In this document: piece after piece, positions 9,993 to 18,504 of the stretch
How the letters are laid out: the number at the start of each line of letters is the position of its first letter
How positions within the stretch are numbered: the first letter of the stretch is position 1
Source of the DNA: 20CM-2-65-7 sp963830455
GTDB taxonomy: Bacteria; Gemmatimonadota; Gemmatimonadetes; Gemmatimonadales; GWC2-71-9
Direction of reading: 5' to 3'
NCBI GenBank assembly: GCA_963830455.1
Contig: CAWHMT010000008.1
Span: 1-64,000, forward strand
DNA length: 64,000 bases
The notes under the pieces: generated by a model
What the model was told of the DNA's origin: nothing
Databases searched by the model: none
The model's input: only the letters and a program-made list of their open reading frames with translations
Made by a program: the position numbers and the translations under genes

Positions 9993-10803
9993 GCGCAGCG
10001 GCTCAGCCGACTGCGCGCGCAAGCGCCGGCGCGAAGCGTATGGCCAAGGGCGCGCCGGGGCGCGCAAGATCATCCGCTATCGCGGCGTGGTCAAGCGCTA
10101 CGGCAGCTTTCAGGCGCTCAGCCGGCGTCGACCTCGACGTGCACGCGGGCGAGGTCGTGTGCCTGATCGGGCCCTCCGGCTCGGGCAAGTCGACGCTGCT
10201 CCGCTGCACCAACGGCCTCGAGACGATCGACGGCGGCGACATCGAGTTCGAGGGCGCGCTGCTGCCGAAGGACGAGCGCGCGCTGCGCGCGGTGCGCACG
10301 CGCATGGGGATGGTGTTCCAGAGCTTCGAGCTCTTCCCGCATCTCACCGCGCTGGAGAATGTCGCCGAGGGCCCGCGCACGGTGCTGCGCATGAACCTCG
10401 CGGAGGCGAATCGACGCGCCACCGCGATGCTCGCCAAGGTGGGCCTCGCCGACAAGGCGCCGAACTATCCGTCGGCGCTGTCCGGCGGCCAGCAGCAGCG
10501 CGTCGCGATCGCGCGGGCGCTGGCGATGGAGCCCGACGTGATGCTGTTCGACGAGCCCACGTCGGCGCTCGATCCGGAGACGATCGGCGAGGTGCTGAAC
10601 GTGATGAAGGCGCTGGCCGACGAAGGCATGACCATGGTCGTCGTCACGCACGAGATGACGTTCGCGCGCCGCGTCGGCGACTGGGTGGCGGTGTTCGACG
10701 CGGGCCGCATCGTCGAGCAGGGGCCGCCGGCGCAGATCTTCGACGCGCCGGTCGACCGAGCGCACGCGCGACTTCCTCGAGCCATCTCGGGTGGGCGGGA
10801 TGA
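9989..10803 (+). pseudogene. Polar amino-acid ABC transporter ATPase (GlnQ type), frameshifted
   Basis: The ATP-hydrolysing subunit of the transporter. In the main frame it shows Walker A GPSGSGKST, Q-loop MVFQSFELFPHLTALENV, signature LSGGQQQR, Walker B VMLFDEPTSALD and the switch histidine VTHEM. The N-terminal piece (IIRYRGVVKRYGSFQALS) lies in another frame; changes near 10062 and 10127 and near 10755 and 10780 are needed to read the whole protein, each as one extra base. The end at 10803 (SHLGWAG) is reached only after those repairs. The gene closes the transporter operon. Confidence 0.82.
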
Positions 10804-10874
10804 GCCCGGACTCGACGACGCCGTGCGATAGTACGTTCGTCCTGACCCTGGAATCACGCTGGACGCGCTTGGCG

Positions 10875-11501
10875 ATGAAACTCGAATCGAGCCGCTGACC
10901 CCCGACCGCTGGGACGATCTCGTCGACCTCTTCGCACGCCCGGGCGCGTCGATCGCGCGCGGCTGCTACTGCATGTGCTATCGCCGCTCCGGCAAGCACG
11001 AGATCCCGCGCGGTCTCACGCTATTCGGAGGACAACAAGCGGGCGCTGAAGGCGCTGGTCGATCGCGGCGTCGTGCCGGGTCTCATCGGCTACGAGGACG
11101 GCCGGCCCGTCGGCTGGGTATCGCTCGGCCCGCGCGAGGACTACGCGAAGCTCGCGCGCTCGCCGGTGATGAAGCCGGTCGACGCGAAGCCGGTGTGGTC
11201 GATCGTCTGCTTCTTCGTCGACGCGAAGGCGCGGCACCGCGGCGTGGCCGAGGCGCTGCTGAAGGGCGCCGTGGCGTGGGCGCGCGAGCAGGGCGCGACG
11301 CTGCTCGAAGCCTATCCGTGCGACAAGCCGGCCGGGGGCGTCGACGACTTCATGTGGTTCGGCGCCAAGCCGATGTTCGACCGCGCCGGATTCGTCGAAG
11401 TGGCGCGCCGCAAGCCCACGCGGCCGGTGATGCGCAAGGCGTTGCGCGGCGCGCGCGCGCAGCCGGACTGTCCGGCCCGGGCCAAGGACACGACGACGTG
11501 A
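10875..11501 (+). pseudogene. GNAT-family acetyltransferase with frameshifts
   Basis: An acetyl-CoA-dependent N-acetyltransferase of about 205 residues. The segment RIEPLTPDRWDDLVDLF opens the domain; VWSIVCFFVDAKARHRGVAE gives the acetyl-CoA-binding strand and loop (RxxGVA type), and FVEVARRKPTRPVMRK closes it. Reading through needs one base added in the A-run near 10880 and another frame change near 11019. The ATG at 10875 gives MKTRIEPL after repair. The substrate is unknown; the CYCMCY region near residue 35 recurs in one uncharacterised GNAT subgroup. Confidence 0.7.
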
Positions 11502-11568
11502 CGCCGCTATCCTCCGTCCGCATCGTCCGTGCCGGCAGGCGGGCCGCGGGCTTGAGGGACCTGGCGGC

Positions 11569-12380
11569 ATGACCGACGAAATCAAGCCCGCGACCGAAGG
11601 CGCCCCGCGAAGACGCGGATTCTCGACATCGGCGCCGGCGATCCGGAGGCGCCCGCCAATGCGATCCCCAACATCATCGCGCACCTCGTCGAGACCGAGA
11701 CGTGGCGCAACGCGGCGACGGTGATCATGGGCGGGCTGCTGATCGGGCTGGGCTACTGGGCCTACAACGGGGTCCGCGATTCGATCGCGCAAACGCGCGT
11801 CACGAGCCTCGAGGCGCTCGCTCGGCACGGTGGCGAAGGGACTCGATGTCTGGGTCGGGCGAACACACCGCCGAGGCCGCCCGCGTCGCAAAGGATCCGG
11901 TGGTCATCGAGCGCGCGACACGCCTCGCGGCCGACGCGCACCGCCAGGGTGGCGTGCCAGGACGATGCACCGACGAGGCGGAAGACCTCGGCCGGATGGT
12001 CCAGTCGTCGCTGTCGACGCAGGGCGTGGTCGCGTTCCGGATCATCGACCGCGCGGGAGTCGTGCTGGCGTCCAAGGATCCGACGCGCTGCGGGCAGCGC
12101 CTGCGGTCGGGCGCGTTCCGGCAGCGGCTCGACGTGGCGTTGGATGGCACGCCGCAGTTCATGCGGCCCGATCCGGAAACCGAGCTTTCGGTCAAGGGCG
12201 CTTCGGGCCAGCGGCGCCCGGTCGCCTGGTTCCTGGCGCCGATCAGGAGCGGCAAAGTGGCGCCCGTCGCCGCCCTGGCCATGGGCGTGGACGCGCTTGT
12301 CGGCGATGAGACGTCCGGCTTGGGTGCGAGAAACGGCGAGCTGATCGGCGAGGAATCGATCGAGACGTTCAGTCCTGACC
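11569..12380 (+). pseudogene. Membrane sensor protein, frameshifted and cut off at the junction
   Basis: The first part of a membrane receptor: a short cytoplasmic N-terminus, one transmembrane helix (VIMGGLLIGLGYWAYNGV) and an extracytoplasmic sensing domain of the Cache/PAS type (ERATRLAADAH, VVAFRIIDRAGVVLASKD, FLAPI). Such proteins usually continue into a second helix and a cyclase, kinase or GGDEF output, but the reading stops being protein-like near 12,370-12,380 and runs into the unrelated lspA region. Frame changes near 11605 (one C lost), 11815 and 11857 (one base gained each) are needed. The output domain and hence the signalling class are unknown. Confidence 0.6.
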
Positions 12381-12399
12381 ACAACACAAAAAGTGACGC
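12370..12399. other. Likely junction between two unrelated sequences
   Basis: Left of this point genes are indel-rich and betaproteobacterial in appearance; right of it large genes such as ileS and lon are intact and the gene order fits another phylum. The sensor gene is cut here and the lspA stop lies at 12400-12402. No insertion-sequence end, tRNA or direct repeat marks the spot, which favours an assembly join over a natural insertion. Confidence 0.55.
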
Positions 12400-12915
12400 T
12401 CAAGGCTCCGCCGCCCGCGCCTCCTTCGCCCGCTGCTGCGCGCGGCCTTCCTGCCAGAGCGAAAGTCCCAGTGCGATGGCGCCGATCGTGATGGCGGAAT
12501 CGGCGACATTGAACGTGGGCCACCGCCAGGCGCCGAGGCCGACGTCGACGAAATCGACGACGCCCTGCGCGCTGCGGATCCGGTCGATGAGATTGCCGAC
12601 GGCGCCGCCGCACACCAGCGCGAGCGCGGTGAGCCGGAACCGGTCGCCGGGACGCGTGCCGCGCACGAGCGACGCGAGCACGAACAGGGCGATGATGGCG
12701 AGGCCGAGGAAGATCCAGCGCGAATTGTCGCCGACATGCAACCCGAACGCGGCGCCTTCGTTGTAGACGAGGCGGAACTGCACGATGTCGCCGATCACCG
12801 GCAGCGGCAGGCGCCGCGCCAGAAACGACTCGGCGATCAGTTTGGTGACGAAGTCCGCGATGACGACCGCGACCGCCGTGCCCCAAAACAGACGGCGCTC
12901 AGCGGCGTTTACCAT
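12400..12915 (-). CDS. lspA: Lipoprotein signal peptidase (signal peptidase II)
   Basis: Cleaves the signal peptide of diacylglyceryl-modified prolipoproteins in the inner membrane. The 171-residue protein has four hydrophobic helices and both catalytic aspartate motifs of the family: GNLIDRI and FNVADSAI; VYNEGAAFG is the usual third conserved block. ATG 12915 is preferred over the ATG at 12966 because it follows GGGAGGAAG and begins where family members begin. It overlaps the end of the zinc-finger gene by 17 bases. Many lipoproteins elsewhere in this window would be its substrates. In the usual cluster rluD follows lspA, but here the sequence breaks. Confidence 0.93.
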   Translation of the reverse strand: MVNAAERRLFWGTAVAVVIADFVTKLIAESFLARRLPLPVIGDIVQFRLVYNEGAAFGLHVGDNSRWIFLGLAIIALFVLASLVRGTRPGDRFRLTALALVCGGAVGNLIDRIRSAQGVVDFVDVGLGAWRWPTFNVADSAITIGAIALGLSLWQEGRAQQRAKEARAAEP

Positions 12916-13327
12916 CTTCCTCCCTGGCCTTGCACTTGATGCACAAACGCGCGTGCGGGAGCGCATCCAGACGATCGAAGCCGATCGGCTCCCCGCACTG
13001 CTCGCAGCGCCCGAAGCGCTCGGGCGCGCTGTACAGCCGGCGCAGCGCCTCGTTCACGTGCCAGAGGTAGCGCCCTTCCTGCGACGCGAACAGGAACGCC
13101 TTCTCGCGCTCCATCGCATCGGTGCCCTGATCCGCCATATGGAACGAGTAGCTCGAGAGGTCGCCGTCGGACGCCTGCAGGCTCGAGTTGAACGACTCGC
13201 CGTAATGACCCAGCTCCTTGATCACCCGGGCGCGCTCCTCGAGCAGCCGTTTCTCCAGGTGCGTGAGTTGTTTTTTATTCAGGCCGGGTTTGGCCTTCAT
13301 CTTCACCTTGGTGGATTTCGTCGGCAT
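12899..13327 (-). CDS. DksA/TraR-type C4 zinc-finger protein
   Basis: A 142-residue member of the DksA/TraR family, which includes RNA-polymerase-binding regulators. An N-terminal coiled-coil segment (LNKKQLTHLEKRLLEERARV) precedes a C-terminal four-cysteine zinc finger, CEQC near residue 109 and CIKC near residue 130. The aspartates at the coiled-coil tip of true DksA are not clearly present, so a ppGpp role is uncertain. The ATG shares its final base with the ileS stop (TAATG). Location between ileS and lspA matches a conserved order in several phyla. Confidence 0.85.
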   Translation of the reverse strand: MPTKSTKVKMKAKPGLNKKQLTHLEKRLLEERARVIKELGHYGESFNSSLQASDGDLSSYSFHMADQGTDAMEREKAFLFASQEGRYLWHVNEALRRLYSAPERFGRCEQCGEPIGFDRLDALPHARLCIKCKAREEDGKRR

Positions 13328-16300
13328 TATCGGGTTCCGCCCTTTCTTCCGTCATGGCGCCGGAGTCCGATCGTCACCCGGCGTCCCTCGATGTCCACGT
13401 CACGCTGCAAATCGGGTTCGTCGAGCGCCGCGTCCAGCACCATGCGGCGGGCCAGCACCTCGCCTTCGACGAAGCCCTGAAACGCGCGGGTCGCGGCGAC
13501 CACATCCTCGGCGCCGGCGACACTCAGCTCGATGCGCGTGGTGTAATCATATCCGGCCTCCTTGCGGAGGCGCTGCACACGATTCACTACCTCGCGCGCC
13601 AGTCCTTCCTGCATCAGGTCGTCGCTCACGTGTGGATCGAGCGCGACCACGTACGGTCCGTCCGACTCGACCAGCCACTCGCTGGCGACTTCCCGGGTCA
13701 CGGTCACGTCCTCGGGCCGGAACTCCCACTCGCCGCGGCGCACCGTCCCGCCCTGCTCCAGCCCCTGCAGATCCTCGACCGTCAGCGCCGCGACGGCCGC
13801 CGCGGCTCGCGGCGTGTCCTTGCCGTAGCGCTTTCCGAGGGTCCGAAAATTGGCTTTCCCCTTCAAGCGCACCAGCTCGTGGTCGGACGCCACCACCTGC
13901 ACGTCTTTTACGTTGACTTCGGCAGCCAGAATATCTAACAGGTCTGACAAGGCCGGGCCCTGCGCCGCGGCCGGAACGGCCAGCTGCATGCGGGCCAGGG
14001 GTTGGCGGACCCGCAGGTTACCCGATTCCCGTGCCGCCCGGGCCAGCGACGCCAGCCGGCGCACCGTCCCCATGGCCGCCAGCAGCTCCGGCTCACGATG
14101 CCCCCGATCCACGGGGAACGGGGCCAGGTGCACCGAGGTCCCCGTGAGGGCCCGGTGCACCCAGTCCGCGATGAATGGGGCCGCCGGCGCCAGCATCCGC
14201 ACCGAGGCGACCAGGGCCTCGTGCAAGGTTTCGAGCGCCACCGGGTCGGTGGCCCGGTCGGGCGCCCAGAAGCGGGGCCGATTGCGCCGGATGTACCAGC
14301 GCGAGAGGTCCTCGCCGACGAAGTCCATGATCGCCCGCACGCCGGCGGTGACATCGTACGCGGACCAGGCCTGCCGGACGGTCGTGACCACTTCGTCGAG
14401 CCGGGCGAGCAGCCAGCGGTCCGACGCCGGCCGCTCGCTCGGGGGCGTCGCGTCCTGCTCGGCCGGCGGATTCCACTCCTGCGCGTAGCGACGGAAGAAG
14501 TCGTAGGTCGAGCGCAGCGTGTTCAGGAACCCGCCCGCGACCTCGGGGATCTGTTTCTCGTCGAAGCGCTTGGGCAGCCATACCTGGCTCTGGCCCAGCA
14601 GATAGAGCCGCACCGCGTCGGCGCCGTGCTCGCCGATCACCTTCCAGGGATCCACCACGTTGCCGCGGCTCTTCGACATCTTCTGCCCATGCACGTCGAG
14701 CACATGCTCGTTGACGATGACGTGCCGGTAGACCGGCGCGTCGAACGCCGTCACGCCGATCGCGAGCAGCGAGTAGAACCAGCCACGCGTCTGATCGACG
14801 CCTTCGCAGATGTAGTCGGCCGGGAAGTGCGCCTTGAAGTCGGCCTGGTGCTCGAAGGGATAGTGCCACTGGGCGTACGGCATCGACCCCGAGTCGAACC
14901 AGGCGTCGATCACTTCCGGGACGCGGCGCATCGTCCCCGCGCAGTCGCGGCAGCGCCAGGTGTAGGTGTCGATGAAGGGTTTGTGCGGATCGAAGTCCGT
15001 GGGGAGCCCGCCCGGCTTTCCCCAGCGCTGGGCCAGCTCGTCATACGAGCCGATCACTTCGCGATGGTTGTCGCGATCGGCGTCGCACTCCCACACGTTG
15101 AGCGGCGTCCCCCAGTAGCGGTCGCGGGACAGCGCCCAGTCCACGTTGTTCTCGAGCCACTCCCCGAAGCGTCCCGTGCCGGTCTCGGGCGGATGCCAAT
15201 CGACGTCGCGATTGATCTCGAGCATCCGCGCCTTCGCGGCGGTGGTGCGGACGAACCACGAGCTGCGCGCGTAGTAGATCAGCGGCGAGTCGCAGCGCCA
15301 GCAATGCGGATAGCTGTGCGCGTAGGGCCTGGTTTCGAGCCAGCGGCCGTCCTGCTTCAGGCGCTCGATGATGATGCGGTTCGTTTCCTTGTCGGTGACG
15401 AGCCTGCCTTCGAGCTCCGCCCAGGTGAGGTCGCGGAACGTGCCATCCGGCGCAACCGGATTCACGAACGCGAGCCCATGCTGCTGCCCGATCGCGTAAT
15501 CGTCGGCGCCGAACGCCGGCGCCATGTGCACGATCCCGGTTCCTTCGTCGGCCGACACGAACGCGCCGGGGACGACCACGGCGCGCTGGCCCTCCGCAGG
15601 CAGCGGCACGACCTCAAACGGCCGCACGTACTGCTGACCCACCAGATCGCGGCCCGGATACGTCGCGACGCGATGCGCCTGCGCGAGCGGCGTGCCGTGG
15701 ACGTGCACGTCACCCGCCCGCTGCTCGGCCGCGATGTAGCGGACGCCCTCCACCTCCCACTCGCCGTACGGAATGTCCGGGTGCACGGCGACGGCGACGT
15801 TGGCGAGCAGTGTCCAGGGAGTCGTCGTCCAGATCACGAGCTTGCGGTGGCTGTCGCTCGCGAGCGGGAACGTCACGTAGACCGAATTCGTCTGGACGGT
15901 CTCGTAGCCCTGCGCCACTTCGTGGGACGACAACGCCGTGCCGCAGCGGGGGCAATACGGCAGCACCTTGTGGCCGCGATAGAGCAGCGCCTTGTCGTGC
16001 AGCCGTTTGAGCAGCCACCACACCGTCTCGATGTAGCTGTTGCTGTACGTGATGTACGGGTGCTCGTAATCGAGCCAGTACGCGATGCGATCCGAGAGCG
16101 CTTCCCAGTCCGTCTTGTACTTGAACACGCTCTCGCGGCACAGCTTGTTGAAGCGCTCGATCCCGTACGCCTCGATCTGCCGCTTGCCGCTGATGCTGAG
16201 CGCCTTCTCGACTTCGATTTCGACCGGCAGCCCGTGCGTGTCCCAGCCCGCGATGCGCGTGACCGCCTGTCCCAGCATGGTGTGGTAGCGACAGACGACG

Positions 16301-16500
16301 TCCTTGAGCGTGCGGGAAAACACGTGGTGGATGCCGGGGCGCCCGTTCGCGGTCGGCGGACCCTCGAAGAAGATGAAGGGCGGCCCGTAGCGGGTCGCGT
16401 CCAGGACGCGGCTGAACAGCCGCTCCTGCTTCCAGGAGGCGAGCAGCTGCTGCTCCAACGCGTCGATGGACTGATTCGGATCGGTGGGCGGATACGGCAT
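13327..16500 (-). CDS. ileS: Isoleucyl-tRNA synthetase
   Basis: Charges tRNA-Ile with isoleucine and edits mis-charged valine. The 1,057-residue protein carries the class I HIGH-like motif (GRPGIHHVFSR, near residue 55), an editing domain, and KMSKSRGNVVDPW near residue 605, with the anticodon-binding domain after it. The length and motif forms (GIHH, GWDTHGLPVE) resemble the type-2, eukaryote-like synthetases that are often insensitive to mupirocin; that is family knowledge, not tested here. It lies between punA and the zinc-finger gene in the co-directional run, one base from punA. Confidence 0.95.
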   Translation of the reverse strand: MPYPPTDPNQSIDALEQQLLASWKQERLFSRVLDATRYGPPFIFFEGPPTANGRPGIHHVFSRTLKDVVCRYHTMLGQAVTRIAGWDTHGLPVEIEVEKALSISGKRQIEAYGIERFNKLCRESVFKYKTDWEALSDRIAYWLDYEHPYITYSNSYIETVWWLLKRLHDKALLYRGHKVLPYCPRCGTALSSHEVAQGYETVQTNSVYVTFPLASDSHRKLVIWTTTPWTLLANVAVAVHPDIPYGEWEVEGVRYIAAEQRAGDVHVHGTPLAQAHRVATYPGRDLVGQQYVRPFEVVPLPAEGQRAVVVPGAFVSADEGTGIVHMAPAFGADDYAIGQQHGLAFVNPVAPDGTFRDLTWAELEGRLVTDKETNRIIIERLKQDGRWLETRPYAHSYPHCWRCDSPLIYYARSSWFVRTTAAKARMLEINRDVDWHPPETGTGRFGEWLENNVDWALSRDRYWGTPLNVWECDADRDNHREVIGSYDELAQRWGKPGGLPTDFDPHKPFIDTYTWRCRDCAGTMRRVPEVIDAWFDSGSMPYAQWHYPFEHQADFKAHFPADYICEGVDQTRGWFYSLLAIGVTAFDAPVYRHVIVNEHVLDVHGQKMSKSRGNVVDPWKVIGEHGADAVRLYLLGQSQVWLPKRFDEKQIPEVAGGFLNTLRSTYDFFRRYAQEWNPPAEQDATPPSERPASDRWLLARLDEVVTTVRQAWSAYDVTAGVRAIMDFVGEDLSRWYIRRNRPRFWAPDRATDPVALETLHEALVASVRMLAPAAPFIADWVHRALTGTSVHLAPFPVDRGHREPELLAAMGTVRRLASLARAARESGNLRVRQPLARMQLAVPAAAQGPALSDLLDILAAEVNVKDVQVVASDHELVRLKGKANFRTLGKRYGKDTPRAAAAVAALTVEDLQGLEQGGTVRRGEWEFRPEDVTVTREVASEWLVESDGPYVVALDPHVSDDLMQEGLAREVVNRVQRLRKEAGYDYTTRIELSVAGAEDVVAATRAFQGFVEGEVLARRMVLDAALDEPDLQRDVDIEGRRVTIGLRRHDGRKGGTR

Positions 16501-16501
16501 T

Positions 16502-17320
16502 CTAGTTCAGACGCTCCACCACGCCGCGCACGACGGCGGCCAGCTGCGGTTCGGCGGCGCGGGCGACGGCGATGATCTTCTCGACCGACGTGGGCTCGAG
16601 CGCATCCGGCAAGCAGTTATCGGTGATGATCGACAGTCCGAGGACGCGCATCCCCTGATGCACCGCCGTGATGACCTCGGGCACCGTGCTCATGCCGACG
16701 AGGTCGGCGCCCAGCGCGCGCAGCATGCGATACTCGGCGCGCGTCTCGAGATTCGGGCCGGGCACGGCGACGTACACGCCTTCCCGCAACAGGATCTTCT
16801 GCTCGAGCGCGACGGCGCGCGCGAGCGTGCGCAGCCCGGGATCGTAGGCCGCCGACATGTCGGGGAAGCGCGGTCCTTCCGCGTCGACGTTCGGGCCCAC
16901 GAGCGGGTTGTCGCCCAGCAGGTTGATGTGATCCGAGAGCAGCACGAGATCGCCCGTCGACCACAGCGGATGCATCCCACCCGAGACATTCGAGACGATC
17001 AACGTCCCGGCGCCGAGCGCGCGCAGCACGCGCACCGGAAAGGCGACCTGCTGGAGCGTGTACCCCTCGTAGCGATGGAAGCGTCCCTGCATGATCGCCA
17101 CCCGGCGCGTGCCGAGCGTGCCGAACAGCAGCCGGCCGGCGTGCGTCTCGACGGTGGGCGTGGGGAACCCCGGAATGTCCGGGTAGGCGATCGTGGCGCC
17201 GGCCTCGAGCTCGTCGGCGAGCGCTCCCAGTCCCGTGCCCAGGATGACCGCGACCTCGGGCGCGATGGAGGTCCGCGTCGTGATGGCGCGGACGGCTGCG
17301 GCAACGGCGGCGTCGGTCAC
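16502..17320 (-). CDS. punA: Purine nucleoside phosphorylase
   Basis: Cleaves purine nucleosides with phosphate to free base and ribose-1-phosphate in purine salvage, functionally linked to the hpt gene in the same transcription unit. The 272-residue size and motifs (ILGTGLGALADEL, MQGRFHRYEGY, VSNVSGGM, a C-terminal ITDNC) place it in the trimeric inosine/guanosine class. The GTG start overlaps the divIVA stop as GTGA. Its position between divIVA and ileS is unusual compared with the common order, where ileS follows divIVA directly. Confidence 0.92.
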   Translation of the reverse strand: MTDAAVAAAVRAITTRTSIAPEVAVILGTGLGALADELEAGATIAYPDIPGFPTPTVETHAGRLLFGTLGTRRVAIMQGRFHRYEGYTLQQVAFPVRVLRALGAGTLIVSNVSGGMHPLWSTGDLVLLSDHINLLGDNPLVGPNVDAEGPRFPDMSAAYDPGLRTLARAVALEQKILLREGVYVAVPGPNLETRAEYRMLRALGADLVGMSTVPEVITAVHQGMRVLGLSIITDNCLPDALEPTSVEKIIAVARAAEPQLAAVVRGVVERLN

Positions 17321-17784
17321 TTCTGTCCGTCGAGGGCGCGCAGCTCGGCCAGCTGGCGCTCGAGCAGAGCGCGAAAGCCGCCCACGTATTGTTGGAACTG
17401 GCGCTCGGTCTCGGCCATGCGGGCCGCGACCGCGCTCTGCGCCGTTTTCGCCTCGTCGAGCAGCCGCTTGGCTTCGGCCTGGGCCTCGCGCACGATCACC
17501 TGACCTTCGCGCTCGGCCGAGTCGCGCGTCTCAAGGCGCAGCTGCTGCGCGGCGACGAGCGCGTCGTTCATCGCGTGCTCGCGCTCGCGAAACACGCGCA
17601 GCTGCTCGGTCAGGGCCGAGACGCGCTCCTCGAGCACCTGACGTTCGCGGTTCGCGCGCTCGAGCGCGTCGGCGACGCGGATGCGAAAGTCCTCCACGGC
17701 GAGCGTCTCGTAGCCGCGCAGGCTCTTGCGGAACTCCTGCTTGCGAATGTCGAGCGGCGTCAGGGTGAAGGGTTCGTCGTTCAT
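17317..17784 (-). CDS. divIVA: DivIVA-domain coiled-coil protein
   Basis: A 155-residue protein beginning LTPLDIRKQEFRKSLRGYE, the membrane-binding DivIVA N-terminus, followed by an almost continuous coiled coil rich in Glu, Arg and Ala. DivIVA/GpsB proteins sense curved membrane and recruit division or growth factors, mainly in Gram-positives. Here the gene sits in the same order (yggS, divIVA, ileS, lspA) as in Firmicutes and Actinobacteria. ATG at 17784 overlaps the yggS stop as ATGA, which decides the start; longer forms overlapping yggS are rejected. Confidence 0.85.
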   Translation of the reverse strand: MNDEPFTLTPLDIRKQEFRKSLRGYETLAVEDFRIRVADALERANRERQVLEERVSALTEQLRVFREREHAMNDALVAAQQLRLETRDSAEREGQVIVREAQAEAKRLLDEAKTAQSAVAARMAETERQFQQYVGGFRALLERQLAELRALDGQK

Positions 17785-18458
17785 GTCCTCGCTCCGAACA
17801 GAACGGTACCCAACCGTATCACCGTTGCTCCCTCCGCGACCGCTGTAGCGTAGTCGCCGGACATCCCCATCGAGAGGGTCGGCAGCCATATCCCGTCCTC
17901 CTTCTGAATCGTATCCCGCAGGATGCGCAGGCCCCGGAACGTGCGGCGCTGCAGCTCCTCGTCGTCCGTCAACGGTGCCATCGTCATCAGTCCTTCGAGG
18001 CGCAGATTGCCGAGCGCCGAGAACTGCCGCGCCAGTGTCCGCGCCTCCTCCGGCGCGCAGCCGGTTTTCTGGGCTTCGCGCGCCACGTTCACCTGCAGCA
18101 ACACGCGCACGCCGCTCGACGCGCGCTTGTCGAGCTCGCTCGCCAGCGCCAGCGAATCCACCGAGTGCACCATCTCGAATCGACCGGGAACGAGCTTCGC
18201 CTTGTTGCGTTGCAAATGGCCGATCAGATGCCAACGAATCCCGAGCCCCTGAGCCTGAGCCCCTAACTCGTCCTGTTTCTGCACCGCCTCCTGCACGCGA
18301 TTCTCACCGACATCGAGCAGACCGGCCGCGACGCTGGCACGCACCGCATCGACGCCGAATCCCTTGGTCACCGCGACGATCGTGACGGGTTGAGGCGCGC
18401 GCCGTGCGAGCTCGGCCCTCACCTGGGCCAAACGCTCCGGGAGGGCCTCGAAACTCAT
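17781..18458 (-). CDS. yggS: PLP-homeostasis protein YggS
   Basis: A cytosolic alanine-racemase-fold protein that binds pyridoxal phosphate without known catalysis and buffers PLP supply. The 225 residues include VAVTKGF with the PLP lysine near residue 32, GENRVQEA, WHLIGHLQRNK, and LSMGMSGDYATAVAEG near the C-terminus that binds the phosphate. Length and motif order are canonical. A short repeat tract (18471-18504) lies just upstream. Confidence 0.93.
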   Translation of the reverse strand: MSFEALPERLAQVRAELARRAPQPVTIVAVTKGFGVDAVRASVAAGLLDVGENRVQEAVQKQDELGAQAQGLGIRWHLIGHLQRNKAKLVPGRFEMVHSVDSLALASELDKRASSGVRVLLQVNVAREAQKTGCAPEEARTLARQFSALGNLRLEGLMTMAPLTDDEELQRRTFRGLRILRDTIQKEDGIWLPTLSMGMSGDYATAVAEGATVIRLGTVLFGART

Positions 18459-18470
18459 AGCCGTGGAATA

Positions 18471-18504
18471 TAGGGACTAGGGGCTAGGGTTAGGGCCTGG
18501 GGGC
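18471..18504. repeat. Heptamer tandem repeat, TAGGGNC type
   Basis: Consecutive units TAGGGAC, TAGGGGC, TAGGGT, TAGGGCC and TGGGGGC, i.e. a degenerate 7-base tandem array. It covers the gap before yggS and the last codons and stop of the DUF2723 gene (18490). The same unit occurs at 52958-52984 and, in related form, at 42017-42051. Confidence 0.8.

Noticed and set aside
11569..12380. Sensor gene as a natural chromosomal end of an inserted island
   Set aside because: No repeat or mobile-element end at the break, and the indel density changes at the same point, so an assembly join is simpler.
14002..16575. 857-codon open frame on the plus strand opposite ileS
   Set aside because: It is the antisense shadow of ileS in high-GC DNA; the composition is Arg/His/Asp-rich and no motif is present.
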